Below, in pieces: positions 20,701 through 27,624 of a DNA stretch of 64,000 nt; position 1 is the stretch's first letter; every line of letters starts with the position of its first letter. The DNA comes from Aeromonas rivipollensis (lineage in GTDB: Bacteria > Pseudomonadota > Gammaproteobacteria > Enterobacterales > Aeromonadaceae), in NCBI RefSeq assembly GCF_010974825.1, contig NZ_JAAILA010000003.1, positions 248,001-312,000 on the forward strand, written 5' to 3'. A program made the translations under genes and the position numbers. The notes beneath the pieces were generated by a model. It ran no database searches and was not told the DNA's origin. It worked only from the letters and a program-made list of their open reading frames with translations.

Positions 20701-20893
20701 AGGGGATATAGACATCGGCGAAGGTGACATCGATCTGCGGCTCCTCCTCCTTGGGGGTCACCAGCACCGCAAACAGGCCGAGCAAGAGCCCCACCAGCGC
20801 CAGCAGCGGGGTGATGGCCGAGCCCTGAAACAGCGCCGCCAGCCGACCGGCGGGCCCCAGCCTCTCCCTGTTGCCGTTCAGCTCGTTACTCAT
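17732..20893 (-). CDS. RND efflux pump, AcrB-like superfamily, unknown substrate
   Basis: The 1053-residue inner-membrane pump has the twelve-helix RND layout. Helix 4 carries the two aspartates of the proton relay in GILVDDAIVVVENIHRH, as in multidrug-type pumps and unlike CusA. It starts at 20893 (MSNELNGNRERL), overlapping the adaptor gene by eight bases; the longer frame reads into that gene. It belongs to the group whose N-terminus reads TPKEEEPQIDVTFADVYIPFPG, which I cannot tie to a characterised substrate. Context with YeeE/YedE proteins and a BigR-like repressor suggests a link to sulfur stress; this is inference. Confidence 0.88.
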   Translation of the reverse strand: MSNELNGNRERLGPAGRLAALFQGSAITPLLALVGLLLGLFAVLVTPKEEEPQIDVTFADVYIPFPGATPAEVESLVTTPAEQVISQIKGIDTLYSFSQPDGALLVVVFKVGVSREQAIVDLNNQLDSHRDWLPQGLGVGQPLVKPRGIDDVPIVSLTLWSKEGSKQLGAPELTRVAHELETELKRIPGTRDIYTLGSQSAVLRVMPDPAALSAHGISWGELSQRLAAANQVGTTQAIEQDNREIKVQVGQFLQSEQQIRELVVGLHDGKPVYLGDVAKVSLGQETPTKRSWMGQGEQSYPAVTLAIGKQPGQNAVDVAKRVEARVESLQNRLIPAGVEVTVTRDYGVTAETKSNTLIGKLIFATTAVVLLVLVSMGWREALVVGVAIVITLALTLFASWAWGFTLNRVSLFALIFSIGILVDDAIVVVENIHRHRGLGKGALKDLIPGAVDEVGGPTILATLTVIAALLPMAFVSGLMGPYMSPIPINASMGMLISLLVAFIFSPWLASHLLKGEAQAAHGEAKAGLLHRLMTPFLIGDGAKRARRKLWLVVLLLVGAAAAMPVVQWVVLKMLPFDNKSEFQLVLDMPEGATLEQTERTLLAVGRELAKVPEVKDYQIYAGSAAPINFNGLVRHYFIRSGANVGDIQVNLVDKHERDRSSHQIAQSVRAPLQAIASAAGGNLKVVEVPPGPPVWSSIVAEIYGPTPAAREAAARAVQARFVATADLVDVDIYLTDPQPKWRLVVDRSKAALLGVDLGDLVSTLNGGVGYQDASWLQGNGAKYPVPVRIELAPGDKRDLAGVLALKVRSQSGQLVRVSELVSRKGEVAPSYLMHKNMQPMVMVVADMGGHTDSPLYGMFAAGADIALPQYYVRQPDKLGEVALLWDGEWKVTYETFRDMGIAYGVGMILIYLLVVAQFRSYLVPLIIMAPIPLTLIGVMPGHALLGAQFTATSMIGMIALAGIIVRNSILLVDFIEQQRRAGMAFEQAVIEAAQVRAKPIMLTALAAMIGALFILDDPIFNGLAISLIFGILVSTLLTLVVIPLLYYALLSRR

Positions 20894-21920
20894 GGGCCAG
20901 CTCCTGCTGCTGTGCCCAGGCATCGGGGGCCAGCTTGTCGCCGGCTTGCAGCCCGGCCAGGATCTCGCACTGCCCATCCATGCAGTGGCCGACCCGCACC
21001 GGCGTCAGGGCCCAGCCAGCGGGCTGCTGCAGATAGACGCCGTCGAACTCCCCTTGCCGCAGCAGGGCGCGATCCGGCACCTGCAACACCTGACGCTCAC
21101 CCTGTTTGAGCCGCACCTTGAGCCACATGCCGGGCAATACCCCGGCGGTTTGCGGCGGCAAGTCGAGGCGCAACCTGAAGGCGTGGCTCTGGCTGTCGGC
21201 GTAGTTGAAGCGGGTCAGTTTAACCGGGGTAACGGTGTTGCCATCAGGCAGCAGCACCTGCACATCCGAAGGCTGGCGAGCGAGCGTCAGGGCGGATTGG
21301 GGCAGCTCCACCTCCACCCGCAAGGTGTCGAGGGAGAAGCCCGACAGCAGGGGGGTGCCGGGGGCCACCGTCTCCCCCAGCTCCACCAGCCGTTTGGTCA
21401 CCACACCTGCGTAGGGGGCCAGAATGCGGGTATAACCGTAAGTCTCGCGGGCCTGGGTGAGGGCCGCCTCGGCCGCATTGACCTCGGCGCGGGCGGCGCG
21501 GTCAGTCGCCTCTGCGTTATCGAGCTGGGCGCGGGTGATCACCCCCTTGGCGATCAGCGCCTGAAAGCGGGCGAGCTGGCGCTCGGCCTCCACCTGCTGG
21601 GCCTGCGCCCGGGCCAGCCGTGCCTCGGCACCCGTGACGGCGGCAAACTGCTCCTTGCCGCTAATCTCCAGCAGCGGCTGCCCCGCCTGCACCTCGTCGT
21701 TCACATCCACCAGCATGCGGGAGACCCGACCGCTGGTCTGGGCCGCCACCGTCCCCTGATTGATGGCACTGACGGTACCATCCAGCGTCAGCCAGTCGGT
21801 CACCGGCTGTGGCGCTACTGTCAACGGGGCCTGACTCTCCCCTTCTGCGGCCAGGGCGGATGTCATGGCCTGCGATGTCATCACCAGCAAGGTGATACCC
21901 AGCAACCGGATGTTTTCCAT
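20886..21920 (-). CDS. RND periplasmic adaptor
   Basis: The 344-residue protein has a signal peptide (cleavage near ALA-AEG), a lipoyl domain (TSGRVSRMLVDVNDEVQAGQP), a coiled-coil hairpin rich in Ala/Arg/Gln (about 95-165), a second lipoyl half (APYAGVVTKRLVELGE) and a beta-barrel. A CMDGQC pair of cysteines near the C-terminus is unusual for this family. Three start codons lie in a row (GTG ATG ATG); the last, at 21920, has the best spacing from AGGAG. It partners the RND pump downstream and begins 41 bases after the YeeE-like gene. Confidence 0.85.
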   Translation of the reverse strand: MENIRLLGITLLVMTSQAMTSALAAEGESQAPLTVAPQPVTDWLTLDGTVSAINQGTVAAQTSGRVSRMLVDVNDEVQAGQPLLEISGKEQFAAVTGAEARLARAQAQQVEAERQLARFQALIAKGVITRAQLDNAEATDRAARAEVNAAEAALTQARETYGYTRILAPYAGVVTKRLVELGETVAPGTPLLSGFSLDTLRVEVELPQSALTLARQPSDVQVLLPDGNTVTPVKLTRFNYADSQSHAFRLRLDLPPQTAGVLPGMWLKVRLKQGERQVLQVPDRALLRQGEFDGVYLQQPAGWALTPVRVGHCMDGQCEILAGLQAGDKLAPDAWAQQQELAHE

Positions 21921-21961
21921 CATCACTCTCCTTCCCTGGCGTAATCAGTCACTTCACGGGA

Positions 21962-22408
21962 TCAGGCGGTATGGGACTGGCGAGCCTTGTTCCATGCGCG
22001 CACCAGCCCCCGATCGACCAGCAGGATCCCGGCCACCATGGCCGCAATGAACAACAGTATCATGGGCTGACCGCTGGAAATGAGGCTCAGAGCAGGCCCG
22101 GGGCAGATGCCCACCAGCCCCCAGCCTATGCCAAACAGCGCGGCCCCGCCGATCAGACGGCGATCCAGCCTGGGGGCCGGTACGGCGACTATGGGCTCCC
22201 CCAGCAGACTCCGGCGACGGGGTTTCACCAGCAGAAAATAACCCGGCATAAAGACCAGCAGGGCGCCCCCCATCACGAAGGCGAGGCTGGGATCCCAGGC
22301 CCCCGCCAGATCGAGAAAACCGGTGACCCGGGCGGGATCCACCATGCCGGAGATGGCCATCCCCAGCCCGAACAACAGGCCCGCAAGCAAACTTGTCAGC
22401 AACTTCAT
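21962..22408 (-). CDS. YeeE/YedE (DUF6691-like) membrane protein, second half
   Basis: The 148-residue membrane protein has about four hydrophobic helices and the motif GWGLVGICPGPAL, which carries the conserved Cys of the YeeE/YedE family. Together with the preceding gene it forms a split pair resembling the two halves of E. coli YeeE (TsuA), a thiosulfate importer that passes sulfur along conserved cysteines. In other bacteria such pairs (PmpA/PmpB) sit beside BigR-type repressors. Start ATG with a weak Shine-Dalgarno; 13 bases separate it from the upstream gene. Confidence 0.8.
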   Translation of the reverse strand: MKLLTSLLAGLLFGLGMAISGMVDPARVTGFLDLAGAWDPSLAFVMGGALLVFMPGYFLLVKPRRRSLLGEPIVAVPAPRLDRRLIGGAALFGIGWGLVGICPGPALSLISSGQPMILLFIAAMVAGILLVDRGLVRAWNKARQSHTA

Positions 22409-22421
22409 GGCGATCAGCCTC

Positions 22422-22835
22422 TTACAACAGATGATGAGTGACGAAGACGGTGATAAAGCCTGCCGCCATAAAGGTCAGGGTGGCGACAATGGAGCGCACA
22501 GAGAGCCGCCCCATGCCACAGATGCCGTGACCGCTGGTGCAGCCATTGCCAAGACGGGTGCCTATCCCCACCAGCAGACCGGCCAGCAACACCACCGGCC
22601 AACCGGGCAGGCTGGTGAATGCAGGCATGCTGGCCCAGTCCAGGGTCAGCGCCAACCAGGCGCCCGCCCCCAGCCCCAGCAGAAACAGCACCCGCCAGGG
22701 CGCCCGCTGTTGCAGGGCACCGGCCAGAATGCCGCTGATCCCGGCTACCCGGCCGTTGAACAACATCAGGATCAGGGCCGACAGCCCCGCCAGCATGCCG
22801 CCGCCCAAAGAGAGCAGCCATTGGCTTTCAATCAT
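22422..22835 (-). CDS. YeeE/YedE membrane protein, first half
   Basis: The 137-residue protein has four to five hydrophobic helices and the conserved motif GNGCTSGHGICGMGRLS, the cysteine-containing pore element of YeeE/YedE sulfur transporters. Its start codon overlaps the stop of the repressor gene by four bases (ATGA), so the two are translationally coupled. Paired with the next gene, it probably forms a two-subunit channel for a sulfur compound such as thiosulfate or a persulfide-related species. The substrate is inferred from the family. Confidence 0.82.
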   Translation of the reverse strand: MIESQWLLSLGGGMLAGLSALILMLFNGRVAGISGILAGALQQRAPWRVLFLLGLGAGAWLALTLDWASMPAFTSLPGWPVVLLAGLLVGIGTRLGNGCTSGHGICGMGRLSVRSIVATLTFMAAGFITVFVTHHLL

Positions 22836-23152
22836 CGAATTTCCTCATCTGCGTGACAAAAATGGGTTTGCAGCGCCCCCAGCACATCGGCGGCCGCCTC
22901 GCTCACCAGGGAGTAGTAGATCTGCTGGGAGACCTTGCGCGAACGGATCAGGCCATGGCGCTTTAGCACCGACAACTGCTGGGAGAAGGCCGACTGCCCC
23001 AGTTGACTGTGGGCAAGCAGCTCCCCGACTCCTTTCTCCCCCTCCACCAGCTGGCAGAGCACCATCAGGCGTTCGGGATGAGCCAACGCCTTGAGCAGGG
23101 CGGCGGCGGCCGTCGCGTGTCCGTTCATCTCGTCGAATGGGCTCATAAGCAT
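22832..23152 (-). CDS. ArsR-family repressor with BigR/SqrR cysteine pair
   Basis: This 106-residue winged-helix protein has its recognition helix in GQSAFSQQLSVLKRHGLI. Cys33 (VLCQLVEGEK) and Cys99 (LQTHFCH) are 66 residues apart, the same separation as Cys42 and Cys108 of BigR. In BigR/SqrR/YgaV proteins these cysteines sense persulfides and form a di- or tetrasulfide that releases DNA. It heads the leftward gene series and diverges from a YgaP-like gene, the same arrangement of partners as E. coli ygaV-ygaP. Three in-frame ATGs (23152, 23146, 23128) are possible starts; none has a strong Shine-Dalgarno. Confidence 0.83.
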   Translation of the reverse strand: MLMSPFDEMNGHATAAAALLKALAHPERLMVLCQLVEGEKGVGELLAHSQLGQSAFSQQLSVLKRHGLIRSRKVSQQIYYSLVSEAAADVLGALQTHFCHADEEIR

Positions 23153-23154
23153 AA

Positions 23155-23216
23155 ATTAGCAATTGCTGATATTTAGTCTATTGTATAAATCAACACTAAA
23201 TTAGCAACTACTAAAT
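23155..23216. promoter_or_regulatory. AT-rich divergent operator region for the BigR-like repressor
   Basis: Two related near-palindromes, TTAGCAATTGCTGA (23156-23169) and TTAGCAACTACTAA (23201-23214), flank a perfect 7-bp inverted repeat ATTTAGT (23170-23176) / ACTAAAT (23195-23201). The region is much richer in AT than its surroundings and lies between two divergent genes. AT-rich palindromes are the usual binding sites of BigR-type repressors. Confidence 0.6.
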
Positions 23217-23238
23217 AACAGAGAAAAGGGAGAGAGAC

Positions 23239-23424
23239 ATGACAGTTGATAACGGAGTCAGAGTGGTCGCGGGCTGCATCTTGCTGCTCTCGCTGCTGCT
23301 CACCGCCTGGGTCCACCCGGGCTTCGTCTGGCTGAGCGTCTTTGTCGGGGCCAACCTGATCCAGAGCGCCTTCACCGGCTTCTGCCCCGCCGCCATGATC
23401 CTGAGGCGCCTGGGCATGAAATAG
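23239..23424 (+). CDS. YgaP-like small inner-membrane protein (DUF2892)
   Basis: The 61-residue product has two hydrophobic helices (about 8-25 and 29-45) and the signature NLIQSAFTGFCPAAMILRRLG. It matches the C-terminal membrane domain of E. coli YgaP, which there is fused to a rhodanese; the rhodanese part is absent here. The conserved FTGFCP contains the only Cys in the second half. GGGAGAG upstream supports the start. It is divergent from the repressor and is likely controlled by the shared operators. A role in membrane handling of sulfane sulfur is inferred. Confidence 0.8.
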   Translation: MTVDNGVRVVAGCILLLSLLLTAWVHPGFVWLSVFVGANLIQSAFTGFCPAAMILRRLGMK

Positions 23425-23447
23425 CCCCGAGCGGACGATAATAACGA

Positions 23448-23467
23448 GGGAGCTCGGGCTCCCTTTT
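23448..23467 (+). terminator. Terminator after the YgaP-like gene
   Basis: GGGAGC (23448-23453) pairs with the inner part of GGCTCCC (23457-23463) around TCG, followed by TTTT. Confidence 0.65.
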
Positions 23468-23499
23468 GCTAAAACCTCATTTTGTTTCAATATGTTGCT

Positions 23500-23787
23500 G
23501 CCGGGGGCCCAGGGTTTACCCCGGCGGCCGTATCGGCTACCATGTCGCCTCTAATCAATAGCGGAGACCGTCGGTGGGCAACTCATCAAGTGACAGATCC
23601 ACGCCGACTCCTGTCGTCGGCACCCAGGTCGCGAGCTAGCCGCAGAGTCCCTCTGCCGTAACTCGCAGCCCTGCGAGAAGCGGAAATCCACTCCCCTCTT
23701 CTCTTTTTACACTTGACGTCGGGTGACTCCTGGCCAACTGCCATGGGCGCCTTGCCTGCATAGTTTCTGCTTCCCACAAGGAGGCTG
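23500..23787 (+). ncRNA. Structured leader region upstream of the MgtC-like domain gene
   Basis: The 365-base space between the YgaP-like gene and 23790 contains, beyond the terminator, a set of hairpins: GCCGGGG/CCCCGGC (23500-23525), GTCGG paired with CCGAC across 23571-23608, CAGAG/CTCTG (about 23643-23655) and CTCGCAG/CTGCGAG (23662-23677). The last two are enclosed by CCGC/GCGG (23640-23683). AAGGAGG at 23778-23784 then leads to the ATG. I do not see the M-box or yybP-ykoY consensus. A cation-responsive leader is plausible because the downstream genes are MgtC-related, but this is inference from hand pairing. Confidence 0.35.
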
Positions 23788-23789
23788 CT

Positions 23790-24155
23790 ATGCGTTTGAT
23801 TTCAACCCAGTCTGTATCGACTCACCCCCTGCTGAACAAGCTGGGCCTTGGCATGTTGCCGCGCTGGCTGCGGGGCAAACGGCGCCAGCACCACTACCGG
23901 CTGCAGATCCGCTGCGAGGATCGCGCCGATTTGGATCAGGTGCTGGAGATGGTGAGCCACACTCTGCAACCGGCCGGGCTGCACCCGGTGCAGTCCATGA
24001 CACCGGGTCGCAGCGGCGGGCGTGAGCTGGTGCTCAACCTGCGGTGCACCCCGCCCCAGCGCCGCTATCTGGTGCAGTTTGTCCATCAGGTCGGGGCTGC
24101 TCACCCGGTTCGCTGGGAACTGCGCCCTCGCGGTGGCGATCCCGAGCGCACCTGA
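23790..24155 (+). CDS. Stand-alone protein resembling the MgtC C-terminal (ACT-like) domain
   Basis: The 121-residue soluble protein begins with a basic stretch (LPRWLRGKRRQHHYRLQIRC) and continues with a pattern close to the cytoplasmic C-terminal domain of Salmonella MgtC: YRLQIRCEDRADLDQVLEMV against YILKVTCNKEDESAVRQWLL, and a final HPVRWELR against ITAIHWSID. It has no transmembrane helix. It lies 217 bases upstream of a complete mgtC gene on the same strand, so it may be a regulatory partner or a duplicated sensor domain. A perfect AAGGAGG marks the start. The resemblance was judged by eye. Confidence 0.6.
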   Translation: MRLISTQSVSTHPLLNKLGLGMLPRWLRGKRRQHHYRLQIRCEDRADLDQVLEMVSHTLQPAGLHPVQSMTPGRSGGRELVLNLRCTPPQRRYLVQFVHQVGAAHPVRWELRPRGGDPERT

Positions 24156-24180
24156 CAGCACCATACTCTGTCAACCAGCG

Positions 24181-24211
24181 TTCAGGGGGCCGGCCATGCT
24201 GGCCCCCTGAA
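24181..24211 (+). terminator. Strong hairpin between the MgtC-like domain gene and mgtC
   Basis: An 11-bp perfect stem TTCAGGGGGCC/GGCCCCCTGAA has a nine-base loop. CTGACAG (24152-24158) and CTGTCAG (24212-24218) can extend it. There is no T-run, so it may partially terminate, or protect or process the message, rather than act as a full terminator. Confidence 0.45.
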
Positions 24212-24372
24212 CTGTCAGCGGCGCCCTATGGGGCATGCGCAGAGGACGCCCCGCACGCCGTGTTTCATTTTTTGCTGGCCAGCAGCACAATCATCGCCGG
24301 GTTTTTCAGCCCTCTTGTGCGGCGTTTCATCATGGATTGCGCGCAGCCATCACTCATCAGAAGGAGTACCCC

Positions 24373-25101
24373 ATGAGAATGTGGCAACAATTTGATCTGC
24401 TTGCCCTGCTCGACACCCTGGCCAGCCTGCTGCTCGCCTTCGTGCTCGGCAGCCTGGTCGGGCTGGAGCGCCAGTACCGCCAGCGCACTGCCGGCCTTCG
24501 CACCAACGTGCTGGTCGCCGTGGGGGCGGCCCTCTTCGTCAACCTGGCCCAGCGCATCTATGACCTGCACGGCGGCAGCTATGGGGTGGTGCACGTGGTG
24601 GCCTATATCGTCTCCGGCATCGGCTTTCTCGGCGCCGGTGTCATCATGCGCGAATCGGGCAACATCCGCGGCATCAACACCGCCGCCACCCTCTGGGGTG
24701 TGGCGGCGGTGGGGGCGGCCAGCGGCGCCGGCTTCGCCATGGAGGCGGTGCTCGGCGCGCTCTTTGTGCTGGCGGCCAACACCCTGCTGCGCCCCCTGGT
24801 CAATCAGATCAACCGTCATCCGGTGGACAACACCGACACCGAGGTGACCTACCGCGTGACGGCGCTCATCCGCCGAACTCACCAGAAAGAGGTGCTCCCC
24901 TGGCTGGAGCAGAAGCTGGAGCAGGCCAACTACCCCCTGAGCGAGCTGGATATAGAACCCTTCGGGGAGCAGGACATCGAGATCTCGGCTGTGCTGCTCG
25001 CCACTTCCATCGACGGCGACGAGCTGGACGCCCTGATGAAGACGCTGGGGGAGCATCCCCGCATCAAGCAGATCTTCTGGCGTGCCAGCACCACGGATTG
25101 A
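24373..25101 (+). CDS. mgtC: MgtC/SapB family membrane protein
   Basis: The 242-residue inner-membrane protein has the MgtC core: GSLVGLERQYRQRTAGLRTN, VSGIGFLGAGVIMRE and IRGINTAATLW, across about five helices, plus a C-terminal soluble ACT-like domain (about 155-240). In Salmonella MgtC is made in low Mg2+ and acid, and inhibits the F1Fo ATP synthase to limit ATP. Many homologues outside pathogens have unknown roles. AAGGAG seven bases before the ATG fixes the start. It is followed by a strong terminator and preceded by a related soluble domain gene. Confidence 0.9.
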   Translation: MRMWQQFDLLALLDTLASLLLAFVLGSLVGLERQYRQRTAGLRTNVLVAVGAALFVNLAQRIYDLHGGSYGVVHVVAYIVSGIGFLGAGVIMRESGNIRGINTAATLWGVAAVGAASGAGFAMEAVLGALFVLAANTLLRPLVNQINRHPVDNTDTEVTYRVTALIRRTHQKEVLPWLEQKLEQANYPLSELDIEPFGEQDIEISAVLLATSIDGDELDALMKTLGEHPRIKQIFWRASTTD

Positions 25102-25117
25102 GCCCGCAGCCAACAGC

Positions 25118-25149
25118 AAAAAGCCCCGCCAGTATTGGCGGGGCTTTTT
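25118..25149. terminator. Bidirectional terminator between mgtC and scrR
   Basis: AAAAAGCCCCGCC and GGCGGGGCTTTTT pair perfectly around a six-base loop, giving T-runs on both strands for the convergent genes. Confidence 0.95.
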
Positions 25150-25170
25150 CATATGAGACGTGATGAGTGA

Positions 25171-26181
25171 CTAGCGGCGGCTGCGCCAGCGCACTCTGGG
25201 GGGGATCACCTGGGCGGTCTGTGCGGGGGGATTGCCCGCGATCAGTTGCTGCATCAGCTCGAAGGCGGCCCGGGCCAGGGCCGGACAATCCTGGGCCACG
25301 GAGTCGATGCGCATGGGAATGCAGTCGAGCAGATCGTGATCGTCGAAGGTGCAGAGCCGCATCCCCGTCTCCATCAGGCCCGCCTCGTTGAGGTAGCGCA
25401 GCACCCCTTCCAGCAGAGTAAAAGAGGCGGTGAATAGCCCGCGGGGGGGCGCTCCCAGCTCCTCCACCAGCTCGGCCATCAGCTGATAACCCGAGCGCGG
25501 CTGATAGTCGCGATGGCGCACTCGGGCGGCATCCGCCTCAAAGCCGGCGCGATGGAGCCCCAGCTCATAGCCAGCCAGCCGGTGGCGACTGGGGGAGAGA
25601 TCCAGCAGGCCGCCGAAGTAGTAGATCTCCTCGTCGCAATCGATCGCCATGTCCTGCACCAGCTCGGCGGTCGCCTTGCAGGCGTCCGAAATGACCATGG
25701 GCAGGCGCGACTCGCCGATATGGCGGTCGAGCTGCACCACGGGCAGGCGGTCGTGAATGCGGGCATAGATGTCATCGCTGTGGCCACTGGAGGCAACGAT
25801 GAGCCCATCCACCTGACGGCTGATGAGATTGTCCACCACCCGCTGCTCCAGGGTGGGATCATCTTCGGAGCAGGCAATGAGCAGCTGGATCCCCGCCTCC
25901 CGGCAGTGGGCCTCGAGGGCGCGCGCTATGCTGGCGAACCCGAAGTTGGTGAGATCGGGGATCACCAGCCCCCAGGTGTAGCTGCGGGTCTCGCGCAGGG
26001 AGCGGGCATGAAAGCTCGGCTGGTAGTGGCACTCATCCGCCACCGCCTGGATCCGCTTGCGGGTATCGTCGGCAATCCTGTACTCCGCACTCTTGCCATT
26101 GAGCACCAGACTGGCGGTCGCCTTGGAGACCCCCGCCAGTTCGGCTATCTGGGCAATAGTGATCCGTTTCTTCTTCTCCAC
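25171..26181 (-). CDS. scrR: LacI-family repressor of the sucrose operon
   Basis: The 336-residue regulator has an N-terminal helix-turn-helix (TIAQIAELAGVSKATASLVLNG) and a periplasmic-binding-like sugar domain, as in the LacI/GalR family. It is the last gene of the sucrose operon and resembles ScrR, which responds to fructose or fructose 1-phosphate. The three palindromes GCTAAACCG-type upstream of scrY and scrK are its likely operators. The start codon is GTG, with GGAGG four bases upstream. It follows scrB closely. Confidence 0.9.
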   Translation of the reverse strand: MEKKKRITIAQIAELAGVSKATASLVLNGKSAEYRIADDTRKRIQAVADECHYQPSFHARSLRETRSYTWGLVIPDLTNFGFASIARALEAHCREAGIQLLIACSEDDPTLEQRVVDNLISRQVDGLIVASSGHSDDIYARIHDRLPVVQLDRHIGESRLPMVISDACKATAELVQDMAIDCDEEIYYFGGLLDLSPSRHRLAGYELGLHRAGFEADAARVRHRDYQPRSGYQLMAELVEELGAPPRGLFTASFTLLEGVLRYLNEAGLMETGMRLCTFDDHDLLDCIPMRIDSVAQDCPALARAAFELMQQLIAGNPPAQTAQVIPPRVRWRSRR

Positions 26182-26208
26182 CTGGCCTCCCGGCTGACTA
26201 GCACCGGG

Positions 26209-27624
26209 CTATTGTACTAGGCAAGCCGCCAGCGGCCAGTGATCAAGGCAAATTTTGCAGCCATCATCGCCGTTACCCGATGAAAGTTGCGGCTTTTCCC
26301 CTGGGAAGTAGCGCGCCGACAGGCTCTGGCGACCCTGATCCACGAAACACTCCAGGCTGGAGCTGTCGCACAGCACTGTGATCTTGCCTCCGAGCCAGGG
26401 TGTGGATCTATCCTCCCAGACCCCGCTCTGCCAGTTCTGGCGCCGCAGTGTGATGCGCCCCGGCTGCCACACCAGCTCCGCCACGGCGCCGAACCAGAGG
26501 CTGCCCTCACCGCAAAGCGCCAGATCGAGCCAGGCCGAGTCGATGGCGAGCCCCGGAAACTCCCTGAGCGTCCCCTCGAAGCGGGTCTGCTCCCCCTTCA
26601 ATGCCGCGAGCTCCGCCACCGGCCGCTGGCAGAGCCAGTCGTCCTGCCAGAACAGCTCTCGCGGGCAGCTCATCTGATGGATCCAGCCATAGGGGATGGT
26701 GGGCTGGCTCATCTCGTTCTCCTCCGGCAGCCCCAGCCAGCCGAACAGCAGGCGCCGCCCCTGGCTGTCTTGTGTGGTTTGCGGCGCATAGAATTCGAAG
26801 CCCCTGTCCAGCTCGTGGAAGGCCCCGTGCTCGAACTGCTCGCCATCGAACTGCCCCGCCAGCCAGCCGCACTGGTAGAGGTTGCGATAATACTCCCCCA
26901 CCGAGGCAATCCCCTGGGGACAGCAGATCAGCAGATGGCGCTCCCCTAGGGGGAAGAGATCCGGGCACTCCCACATGTAGCCAAAGTCGCCGAGCCCACC
27001 GTGCCCGCTGCCGGCGATGGGGCCCACCAGCGTCCAGGCATCAAGCGCGTCGCCGCGATAGAGCAGCACCTCACCCTTGTCGTCCAGGGTGCGGGCGCCC
27101 AGCACCATGAGCCACTGCTGGCCGTCGTGCCACACCTTGGGGTCGCGCACATGGCCGCTGTAGCCTTGGGGCAGATCGAGCACGGGGCCCAGCTTGTCGA
27201 AACCGCCCTCACCGTCGGCGCGGGCCAGACACTGGAAGGCGGTGCGGCTGCCATCCGGGTATTTGACGTTGCCGGTGTAGACGAGGGTCAGGCGCCCCTG
27301 CTCGTCGCTCACCGCCGACCCCGAATAGCAGCCGTGGCTCTCATAGGCCTCGGTGGGCAGGAGCGCCACCGGCTCGTGCTGCCAGTGCAGCAGATCGGTA
27401 GAGGTGACATGCCCCCAGCCCTTGTTGCTGTGCTCGCAGCCGAGCGGATTCCACTGATAGAAGAGGTGGTAGCGCCCGTCGTGCTCGATAAAGCCGTTGG
27501 GGTCGTTGAGCAGCCCCACCGGGGCTGCCAGGTGCCAGCGGGGCCTATGGGGATCGGCCGCCGCCTTGAGCTGTCCGGCCAGCAGGGACCGGACAATCTG
27601 GTTGAGGAGATAGTGTTCCTTCAT
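26209..27624 (-). CDS. scrB: Sucrose-6-phosphate hydrolase
   Basis: ScrB splits sucrose 6-phosphate, the product of PTS uptake, into glucose 6-phosphate and fructose. The 471-residue enzyme belongs to glycoside hydrolase family 32: the nucleophile motif LLNDPNG, the transition-state motif RDPKVW and the acid/base motif ECPDLF are all present. The ATG overlaps the scrA stop codon by one base (TGATG), so the two are coupled. A GTG one codon upstream is the alternative start. Confidence 0.95.
   Translation of the reverse strand: MKEHYLLNQIVRSLLAGQLKAAADPHRPRWHLAAPVGLLNDPNGFIEHDGRYHLFYQWNPLGCEHSNKGWGHVTSTDLLHWQHEPVALLPTEAYESHGCYSGSAVSDEQGRLTLVYTGNVKYPDGSRTAFQCLARADGEGGFDKLGPVLDLPQGYSGHVRDPKVWHDGQQWLMVLGARTLDDKGEVLLYRGDALDAWTLVGPIAGSGHGGLGDFGYMWECPDLFPLGERHLLICCPQGIASVGEYYRNLYQCGWLAGQFDGEQFEHGAFHELDRGFEFYAPQTTQDSQGRRLLFGWLGLPEENEMSQPTIPYGWIHQMSCPRELFWQDDWLCQRPVAELAALKGEQTRFEGTLREFPGLAIDSAWLDLALCGEGSLWFGAVAELVWQPGRITLRRQNWQSGVWEDRSTPWLGGKITVLCDSSSLECFVDQGRQSLSARYFPGEKPQLSSGNGDDGCKICLDHWPLAACLVQ

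Noticed and set aside
23586-23777. 63-residue minus-strand frame in the MgtC-domain leader
   Set aside because: No Shine-Dalgarno, arginine-rich random composition, and it lies in a hairpin-rich leader of the opposite strand.
23500-23787. M-box or yybP-ykoY riboswitch
   Set aside because: Conserved loop sequences of these classes are not found on either strand; only a generic structured leader can be claimed.
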